15,182 nt of DNA from Crocinitomicaceae bacterium (GTDB taxonomy: Bacteria; Bacteroidota; Bacteroidia; Flavobacteriales_D; Crocinitomicaceae), in assembly GCA_024643585.1 (NCBI GenBank), contig JAHEMP010000002.1:1-15182 (forward strand), read 5' to 3'. This document shows positions 1 through 5,645 of the stretch, in pieces; within the stretch, counting starts at the first letter, position 1, and every line of letters starts with the position of its first letter. The notes under the pieces were generated by a model. The model saw only the letters and a list, made by a program, of their open reading frames with translations, was not told where the DNA came from and made no database searches. Position numbers and translations under genes: made by a program.

Positions 1-842
1 CTATAGATCCACGAGCAATAGAATTAGCTGAATTGTTTGTTGCGGAAAATCCTGAATCAGCTCGGGCACATTCTGTAATGGGCGATTATTTGCTGGAGTT
101 GGGAAAAGAGGAGGAGGCACTTCAAAGTTATAAATTGGCCTTAACGTTTGAAAAAGGATCGTTTACCCTTTGGAATCAGGTTTTGATTATGGAATACCAG
201 TCGCATAAATTTGATGATTTGGTGAGCGACAGCAAAGAAGCATTAAGTTATTTCCCGAACAATCCCACATTTTATTTATTAAACGGGGTAGGAAATGTTC
301 AGCTAAAAAAATACGATGATGCCATTGCTATTTTGGAAATAGGCAAAGAGTACACCAACAATGACAAACCTCTTTTGGGAGAATTTTACGGTCAAATGGG
401 CGAGGCTTATTTTGGATTGAAAGAGTTCAAGAAAGGAAATGAAAACTATACAAAAGCACTTGAAAAAGACCCGTCAAGCACTTTGTTAATGAACAATTAT
501 GCATACAGGTTGGCAAGTGACAAAGGGGATTTAAATAAGGCAGAGAGTCTCATAAAATCAGCCAACGAAAAAGCGCCGAATCAACCGCAGTTTTTGGATA
601 CCTATGGTTTGGTTCTCTTTATGAAAGGCGATTTTCAAGAGGCCATGAAGTATTTTGAGAAAGCATTTCTTTTGGATCCGGAAGACAACCTATTATTAGA
701 CCACATGGGTGACGCTTCAATTCAATTAAAAAATACAGAGGACGCTCTTAAATATTGGAATAGTGCAAAAACATTTGGTTCCAAAAACAAGAGTTTGGAT
801 AAAAAAATAGAGAATACGAAATACTATGAACCAGTTTTTTAG
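1..842 (+). CDS. TPR-repeat protein, 5' end outside window
   Basis: The reading frame is open from the left edge (first full codon at base 3), so this is the C-terminal 279 residues of a longer protein; the TTG at 33 is internal, not the start. The visible part is a chain of tetratricopeptide repeats with the usual small/aromatic spacing (for example YLLELGKEEEAL, MKGDFQEAMKYFEKA, several ending in a DP or NP turn). TPR arrays are protein-protein interaction scaffolds and no catalytic motif is visible. It overlaps the DUF4292 lipoprotein gene by 17 nt, which in turn overlaps the EnvC-like gene by 17 nt. This TPR / DUF4292 / M23 order is recurrent in Bacteroidota, which suggests a shared cell-envelope role. 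Localisation cannot be judged because the N-terminus is missing. Confidence 0.88.
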   Translation, partial: IDPRAIELAELFVAENPESARAHSVMGDYLLELGKEEEALQSYKLALTFEKGSFTLWNQVLIMEYQSHKFDDLVSDSKEALSYFPNNPTFYLLNGVGNVQLKKYDDAIAILEIGKEYTNNDKPLLGEFYGQMGEAYFGLKEFKKGNENYTKALEKDPSSTLLMNNYAYRLASDKGDLNKAESLIKSANEKAPNQPQFLDTYGLVLFMKGDFQEAMKYFEKAFLLDPEDNLLLDHMGDASIQLKNTEDALKYWNSAKTFGSKNKSLDKKIENTKYYEPVF

Positions 843-1635
843 ATTATTTCTCATGGCATCGCTGATGTTAACCGCTTGCGCCAAGAAATTGTCGGAAACG
901 GAAATTGTGAAAGTAAAGCGAATGAAAACCAATGTCTTACTTGACAACATGGACAGTCTATCACGCGTTCGACCAACATTTTTTTATTCTAAGATTGCCA
1001 CAAAATTTAGCGATACCACTCGAAATATTTCTTTCAAGACCTCTTTAAGAATGAATATTGATACGGCCATGAATGCAATTATCACTTATGCTGCCATACC
1101 CGTTATCAATGCGCTTATTACAAAAGACAGTTTGACAGTAGTTAATAAAAGGGATAAATGTGTTTCGCGAGCAGACATGGAGTTTATCAAAGAGAATTTT
1201 GGGGTCGACTTTAGCTTTAAAAACATCGAAGAACTTCTGTTGGGTATCCCTTTGGATTATGATACGCTGCAAAAATATTTTCAAATTCACGACCCCTATC
1301 AATACATCATTTCCTCTCATCGCAAACGCAAAATGAAGAAAGCAGACCGCTTGGAACGACAAGAAAATGATGTTGCGATAAAGTATTTTTTAACGAACGA
1401 TACGGAACAGTTAAGAGCAATGGAGATTTATAGTCCAAGCGATACGGCGAGTATACGGGTTGACTATTTATCTAGACAGCTGGTTGGTGGAATTAACGTT
1501 CCAGATAAAGTCACTATAAAAGTAATGACAGCAAGGAATAACCTTTTTATTTCTCTTTCGTATGACAAAGTCGAGGTCAATGAACCTCAGCCATTGTATT
1601 TTATTGTTCCGGAAGGCTATGAGGATTGCGAGTAA
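826..1635 (+). CDS. DUF4292 family lipoprotein, LolB-like fold suspected
   Basis: This 269-residue protein begins with a lipoprotein signal peptide: a hydrophobic stretch and lipobox L15-T16-A17-C18, followed by AKK. Placement between a TPR gene and an EnvC-like gene, the length, and the body pattern match the Bacteroidota DUF4292 family. An early segment of alternating strands (about 45-110) followed by a segment containing GIPLDYDTLQ resembles the layout of LolA/LolB-type lipid carriers, so a role in handling lipoproteins or lipid at the outer membrane is a reasonable inference, not shown here. The ATG at 826 lies inside the end of the TPR gene (17-nt overlap), implying coupled translation. 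The family assignment is from memory of its sequence style and context. The lipoprotein call is the firmest part. Confidence 0.8.
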   Translation: MNQFFRLFLMASLMLTACAKKLSETEIVKVKRMKTNVLLDNMDSLSRVRPTFFYSKIATKFSDTTRNISFKTSLRMNIDTAMNAIITYAAIPVINALITKDSLTVVNKRDKCVSRADMEFIKENFGVDFSFKNIEELLLGIPLDYDTLQKYFQIHDPYQYIISSHRKRKMKKADRLERQENDVAIKYFLTNDTEQLRAMEIYSPSDTASIRVDYLSRQLVGGINVPDKVTIKVMTARNNLFISLSYDKVEVNEPQPLYFIVPEGYEDCE

Positions 1636-2941
1636 ATTAATTTTTCTTGTTTTTATTTTAATTTGTGGTTTATCCACAGCCCAAACGACGGCTGAAAAAT
1701 TAAAGAAAGATCAGGAAATCCTTCTCCGAAAAATTGCCAATACAAAATTACTATTGGACAAAACAAAGAGTAATTCGGAAGCATCTTTGAATGAATTAAA
1801 GCTCATAGACAATCAAGTTCGGTTTCGTGAAGAATTGGTTCAAAACTTTGATAAGCAAGTCAGAAATGCAGATTACACGATAGAAAAGAAAGATCAACAG
1901 ATCAAAGAATTGGTAAACAAACTTGCCGTCTTAAAATCCCAATACAAGAAATTGGTCATTTACGCTTATAAACACAGAAATAAGTTCGGTAAACTAATGT
2001 TCATTTTTTCTTCCGACTCTTATTTTGAGGCCATTAAAAGAAATAAATACCTTGAAAAAATGGCGGATCTGCAGAAGAAACAGTTTGTTATTATTCGTCA
2101 ACATCAAGGATTGATTTCTAGAGAAATACAAGAGGTTAAGAAGTCAAAAAGTGAAAAAATGCTCGTTCTTGAAGAAAAGAAGAAAGAAAAAGAGAGCATG
2201 ATTGCTGATAAAATAAAACAAGAAAGAGTTTACCAGCAATTCAAATTGGAAGAGGATAAGTTATTGGCCGAATTAAAAGCCGATGAGAAGAAGAAACAAC
2301 TCATTAGTAATGAAATTGAAGCCGCAATACGAAGGGAAATAGCATTAGCAGAAGAGCGAAGAAGAAAGGAGGAGGCTGCAAGAGCTAAAGCTGCTGCAGA
2401 GGCTGCTGCGAGAGCAGCGGCAGAAAAGAAAAAGGCGAATCCAAAGGCGAATCCCGTTGCTGAAAAACCAAAAGGAGAAGTTGCTTTTAAAACCACGACA
2501 GAATCCGAAATTCTTGATCGAACGTTTGTGGCAAACAAAGGTAAATTGCCCTGGCCTGTAGAAAAGGGAACGGTTACAGAATCTTATGGTAAAAATGCGC
2601 ATCCAACCTTTGAAAATGTTTTTACAAACAACAATGGAATTGATATTTCCGCACCAAAATTTTCAGAAATCCGTGCCGTGTTTGAAGGTGAGGTAACGAG
2701 TGTGCTGAATATCCCTGGAGCAGGGAAAGTGGTGATTTTGAAACACGGAAATTACCGGACTGTATATTCAAATTTACAAAACACCTATGTAAAAGTGGGG
2801 GATAAATTAAATACAAAGCAGAGCATTGGGTCGTTGTTCGTAAAACCTGATTTTGCCGTCTCAGTTTTGCATTTTGAGGTGCATTTGGTTTCTGGAACAG
2901 GCGTACAAAGTTTGAATCCTATCCATTGGATCAATAGGTAA
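1619..2941 (+). CDS. EnvC-like murein hydrolase activator (coiled coil + degenerate LytM/M23 domain)
   Basis: The start chosen is ATG 1619, because it begins with a good signal peptide (cleavage likely after A21, before Q22) and overlaps the previous gene by 17 nt. An upstream in-frame ATG at 1562 would put 19 polar residues before it. The 440-residue protein has a long charged coiled coil (about 23-235), an Ala/Glu/Lys-rich linker (about 235-290) and a C-terminal LytM domain (about 315-440). In the LytM domain the HxxxD motif reads N338...D342, H376 of the HG motif is kept, and the HxH motif reads V416-L-H418. One zinc ligand and one catalytic histidine are therefore missing. E. coli EnvC has the same architecture and an inactive LytM domain that activates amidases during septum splitting, so the inferred role is activation of a periplasmic N-acetylmuramoyl-alanine amidase. 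The partner is not in the window. Confidence 0.88.
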   Translation: MRIASKLIFLVFILICGLSTAQTTAEKLKKDQEILLRKIANTKLLLDKTKSNSEASLNELKLIDNQVRFREELVQNFDKQVRNADYTIEKKDQQIKELVNKLAVLKSQYKKLVIYAYKHRNKFGKLMFIFSSDSYFEAIKRNKYLEKMADLQKKQFVIIRQHQGLISREIQEVKKSKSEKMLVLEEKKKEKESMIADKIKQERVYQQFKLEEDKLLAELKADEKKKQLISNEIEAAIRREIALAEERRRKEEAARAKAAAEAAARAAAEKKKANPKANPVAEKPKGEVAFKTTTESEILDRTFVANKGKLPWPVEKGTVTESYGKNAHPTFENVFTNNNGIDISAPKFSEIRAVFEGEVTSVLNIPGAGKVVILKHGNYRTVYSNLQNTYVKVGDKLNTKQSIGSLFVKPDFAVSVLHFEVHLVSGTGVQSLNPIHWINR

Positions 2942-3832
2942 TTAACTTTTTTGAATTCTTACAATATCTCCAAAGTAGAGATCTTTGTTTGTCTTCGTTT
3001 TCATCCATAGTTCGGAACAGACTTCAGCTTTTTTCCCAAAAATTCTTTCTACAAGCTTTTTAGTATCTTCTAATTTCAAACTTGGGCTATAGGTGTTTAC
3101 AATTAGCCAGCCATTTGGTCTTAAAATAGAATAGGATGTTTTTAAAAGTTCTTCAATTTTATCTTCTAATTTCCATTTTTCTCCCTTTGCTCCGAGTCCC
3201 CACGCAGGTGGATCCATCTGAATCATATCGTATGAATTGCCTCTTTTGTTTTCTCGCTGCGCAAATTTCAGGGCATCTTCAAGCACCCATTTGATGTCGC
3301 TTAGAGATGAGTGTTCCATATTCAATTTTGCCCAAGATATTAGCTGTTTAACAGAGTCGACGTGAAGGACCTCGGCTCCCTTTTTTCTAGCAACCAAAGA
3401 TGAGGCTCCCGTGTAGGCAAAAAGGTTTAGAAAACGTCCTTTGGGACGAAGATTTTCATCTATAAAACTCCAATTTGTTTCTTGTTCAGGAAAAATACCC
3501 AGATGTTTATATTGAGTCAATTCCAAATGAAACGTCAAATCTTCCGTGAAGAATTTCCATTCCTTAGGAGCAGGATTTATATTTTTCCAATTCCCCTTTA
3601 AATTCGATTTTTCTGTAAATTTCCAATGGGCCTTTTGCTCCCATTCCGTAAATGGGGTTTCTGATTTGAAATAGGCTTGCCTTTCAGGCCGAATGGTAAT
3701 TATTTCGCCCCATCGTTCAAGTTTTTGTCCACCACCAGCATCTAGTAATTCATAATTTTCGCAAAAATTAGCGTAGAGCTTATGGTTTTCAGACTTCAAC
3801 TTATTTGGATCTAGGGGTTTTTTTACGTCCAC
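2942..3832 (-). CDS. Class I SAM-dependent methyltransferase, RlmI-like
   Basis: A Rossmann-fold methyltransferase related to the RlmI/RlmK 23S rRNA cytosine methyltransferases. Motif I is FLNLFAYTGASS (134-145), the ribose-binding acidic residue is near D159, and motif IV is DPPAWG (207-212). A preceding KHLGIFPEQ (109-117) matches the segment before motif I in that family. At up to 296 residues it lacks the N-terminal PUA domain of full-length RlmI, so the target (rRNA or other RNA) is uncertain. No ATG is available: an in-frame TGA lies just upstream of GTG 3832, so the start is either that GTG (32-nt overlap with the upstream gene) or TTG 3799, just past the upstream stop. It is the last gene of the minus-strand group. 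Its stop codon directly abuts the stop of the convergent EnvC-like gene. Confidence 0.85.
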   Translation of the reverse strand: MDVKKPLDPNKLKSENHKLYANFCENYELLDAGGGQKLERWGEIITIRPERQAYFKSETPFTEWEQKAHWKFTEKSNLKGNWKNINPAPKEWKFFTEDLTFHLELTQYKHLGIFPEQETNWSFIDENLRPKGRFLNLFAYTGASSLVARKKGAEVLHVDSVKQLISWAKLNMEHSSLSDIKWVLEDALKFAQRENKRGNSYDMIQMDPPAWGLGAKGEKWKLEDKIEELLKTSYSILRPNGWLIVNTYSPSLKLEDTKKLVERIFGKKAEVCSELWMKTKTNKDLYFGDIVRIQKS

Positions 3833-4382
3833 CCGTCATCTGCGCCATACGCATTTGATTTTTAGATGGAGCCATTTGCAATTGTTTTTGCATCATGGTA
3901 ATCTGCTCTCTCATAGCGCCAGTCGTATCTATTTTCTTAGCTTCAGCTAACAGAGAAACAGCTTCAGCTTTTCTACCTGTTTGAGCGCAAATACCAGACA
4001 AATGCATTCGTGCGACAGCATTATCTTGGCTCGTTCTTAATCCTAAAGTCAAGGCCTTTCTCAACATGGCTTCACTTTTGGCAAAACCCAATTCTTGAGT
4101 ATTCAAAACGGCTTGCAAGAAAACGACATAAGCATGTTGCTTTCGAGGCATAAATTGAGGATGTGTGATTTTGTTCATGTAATACTTCGCCTTGTCCGTG
4201 TTGCCTAAACGCATTTGGTTTAAAGCCAATATCATATTTTCATTTCTGAAGAAGGTTAAACCCACAATAGCAGTTGCGAAAATCATGACAATTCCCCATC
4301 CCCAATATCCAGTGGCGAACAAATAAACAGTTAAAAAAATTGAGGTTAGCGCAAGTGCACAACGAATAATAAATCGAATCAT
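3801..4382 (-). CDS. Two-helix membrane protein with TPR-like repeats
   Basis: I do not recognise a named family. The 193-residue protein has two hydrophobic segments at the N-terminus (about 4-25 and 27-46) separated by the short turn TGYWGWG, a typical transmembrane hairpin. A soluble part with TPR-like helix pairs follows: NQMRLGNTDKAKYYMNKI (about 55-72), a pair around 84-117, and AVARMHLSGICAQTGRKAEA (about 121-140). The tail is basic and rich in Met, Gln and Lys. A membrane-anchored interaction protein is the most that can be said. It lies 10 nt downstream of the RidA gene and its 3' end overlaps the probable GTG start of the methyltransferase, so the three are likely one transcript. 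No enzymatic motif is visible. Confidence 0.75.
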   Translation of the reverse strand: MIRFIIRCALALTSIFLTVYLFATGYWGWGIVMIFATAIVGLTFFRNENMILALNQMRLGNTDKAKYYMNKITHPQFMPRKQHAYVVFLQAVLNTQELGFAKSEAMLRKALTLGLRTSQDNAVARMHLSGICAQTGRKAEAVSLLAEAKKIDTTGAMREQITMMQKQLQMAPSKNQMRMAQMTGGRKKTPRSK

Positions 4383-4392
4383 TTTTTGTTTT

Positions 4393-4815
4393 TTATAAAG
4401 TTGCTATACATTTTAATTCAATGGCAATTGGAGTAGGAAGCGAATTGATTTCTACAGTCGTTCTGCACGGTAAATTGTCTTTGAAGTATTCTGCATAAAT
4501 TTTATTGTATACGGCAAAATCTCTTTTCATATTGACAAGAAAAACGGTTACATCAATTAATTTGTCCCAACTAGAACCGGATTCTTCAAGAATTATTCGA
4601 ACATTATCAAATACGCTTCTGCATTGTGCCTCAAAATCAAACTCAAGAAAATTTCCGTTATGATCTAACTTTAATCCTGGTACACTTGAATCATTTGCAT
4701 CTGAACCGGCAGTTCTGGGCCCTACACCTGACAAGAATAGCAAATTACCTGCTTTTCTTGCATGTGGGTATAAACCGACAGGTTTTGGAGCTTTGTTTGT
4801 AGAAAATTTATCCAT
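4393..4815 (-). CDS. RidA-family deaminase, 2-aminomuconate deaminase type
   Basis: A 140-residue YjgF/YER057c/UK114 (RidA) fold protein. The conserved arginine (R118, in CRTTVE) and the glutamate 15 residues later (E133, in IELK) match the R105/E120 pair of E. coli RidA that binds the substrate carboxylate and activates water. Several blocks, including GLYPHARKAGN, FLSGVGPR, EAQCRSVFDNVR and NMKRDFAVYNKIYAEYF, are characteristic of the 2-aminomuconate deaminase branch (kynurenine/3-hydroxyanthranilate catabolism) rather than generic RidA. Other genes of that pathway are absent here, so the metabolic role is inferred. Start ATG 4815 is preferred over ATG 4848: the extra 11 residues lie upstream of the family's usual start, and the best promoter has its -7 box at 4831-4838, between the two candidate starts. 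First gene of the minus-strand group. Confidence 0.9.
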   Translation of the reverse strand: MDKFSTNKAPKPVGLYPHARKAGNLLFLSGVGPRTAGSDANDSSVPGLKLDHNGNFLEFDFEAQCRSVFDNVRIILEESGSSWDKLIDVTVFLVNMKRDFAVYNKIYAEYFKDNLPCRTTVEINSLPTPIAIELKCIATL

Positions 4816-4830
4816 ACCAAAAGTTTTTTG

Positions 4831-4858
4831 CAAATATAGCGACTTCAATTGGAAACAA
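4831..4858 (-). promoter_or_regulatory. Flavobacterial-type promoter for the RidA operon
   Basis: Read on the minus strand, TTG (4858-4856) is followed by exactly 17 bases and then TATATTTG (4838-4831), matching the Bacteroidota/flavobacterial sigma-A consensus TTG-N17~19-TAnnTTTG. Transcription would begin a few bases further on, giving a short leader before ATG 4815. The position explains why the longer reading frame beginning at 4848 is unlikely to be translated. Confidence 0.65.
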
Positions 4859-4870
4859 GGTTGTGAGAAA

Positions 4871-4904
4871 TTGTATTATACAATAATTCGTGGTACTATT
4901 TTTG
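4871..4904 (+). promoter_or_regulatory. Candidate promoter for the envelope-protein operon
   Basis: TATTTTTG at 4897-4904 fits the TAnnTTTG -7 box. The nearest upstream TTG (4871-4873) is 23 bases away, longer than ideal. A second match, TAATTTTG at 4921-4928, has TTTG 16 bases upstream but lies only four bases before ATG 4933, which would give an almost leaderless mRNA. Either could serve. That a promoter lies in this divergent region is more certain than which box is used. Confidence 0.4.
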
Positions 4905-4932
4905 CCAACTATATTTTGATTAATTTTGATCT

Positions 4933-5610
4933 ATGAAATCTATAATTTCTTTTTTTATTCTTGGTTTATTGACATCGTCATGCATTGAAATCGTTGACGA
5001 CATATCAATGAATGCGGATGGTTCAGGGACATTCAAATACAATATCAATTTAAGCGCTTCCAAAGTAAAGCTCAATTCAGTTTTAGCATTAGACAGCCTT
5101 GAAGGAAAAAAAGTTCCTTCTCGAGACGAAATTAAAGGCCGTATCAACCATTTTATATATGCTTTGGAGCAAAAAAATGGCATTTCCAATGTTTTCGTAG
5201 AAAGTGATTTGGACAATTATATTGTCAAAATGAGTTGTGATTTTAAATCCGTCCGTATTTTGCAAGATGCCATCACTTCAACTCTACAAGAAGAACTGAA
5301 AGAAGCGCCTTCAATTGTGAACGAAGAAAATGATTGGCTGTCGTGGACAGGTGATAGCTTTATTCGTTCGATCCCAGACTTTACAATAAAGAAGACCAAG
5401 GAATTGAAGCCAGAAGAAATAAATTTATTAAAGCAAGGGAACTACATTTGCATAACGAGATTCAATAAACCAGTAAAAGAATGTTCAAATGCAAATGCAC
5501 TGATTGCAAAGAACAATTTGGCGGTAATGCTGAAAACAAACGCTTATTCTTTGACGCAAAATCTGAATTTATTGGAAAATACCATTTATCTTAGTCCAAT
5601 AAAACCATAA
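4933..5610 (+). CDS. Envelope lipoprotein of unknown function
   Basis: A 225-residue protein with a short signal peptide ending in a probable lipobox T14-S15-S16-C17. The T at -3 is less usual but tolerated. After the cysteine comes IEIVDDISMNADGSGTF, a strand-turn-strand with a DGSG turn. This style of start occurs in lipoproteins of the LppM/DUF3153 kind, but the resemblance is weak and I would not name it. The rest is mixed alpha/beta with no catalytic motif. An Asp/Asn-Trp segment (ENDWLSWTGD) lies about residue 130-140. It is the first gene after the divergent promoter region and is followed at 35 nt by a secreted DUF4836-like protein, then by that protein's paralogue. The three probably work together in the periplasm or at the outer membrane. 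The signal peptide and the operon position are seen; the function is not known. Confidence 0.75.
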   Translation: MKSIISFFILGLLTSSCIEIVDDISMNADGSGTFKYNINLSASKVKLNSVLALDSLEGKKVPSRDEIKGRINHFIYALEQKNGISNVFVESDLDNYIVKMSCDFKSVRILQDAITSTLQEELKEAPSIVNEENDWLSWTGDSFIRSIPDFTIKKTKELKPEEINLLKQGNYICITRFNKPVKECSNANALIAKNNLAVMLKTNAYSLTQNLNLLENTIYLSPIKP

Positions 5611-5645
5611 AGACGTTTTTGATTCTTTTCCAAGTATCTATTACC

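Noticed and set aside
2230..2602. Long minus-strand reading frames opposite the EnvC-like gene
   Set aside because: They are mirror images of the Ala/Glu/Lys-rich coiled-coil coding region, giving Ser/Phe/Ala-rich low-complexity peptides with no start context.
2901..2941. Possible terminator ATCC-ATT-GGAT near the end of the EnvC-like gene
   Set aside because: A four-base-pair stem without a T-run is too weak to act as an intrinsic terminator.
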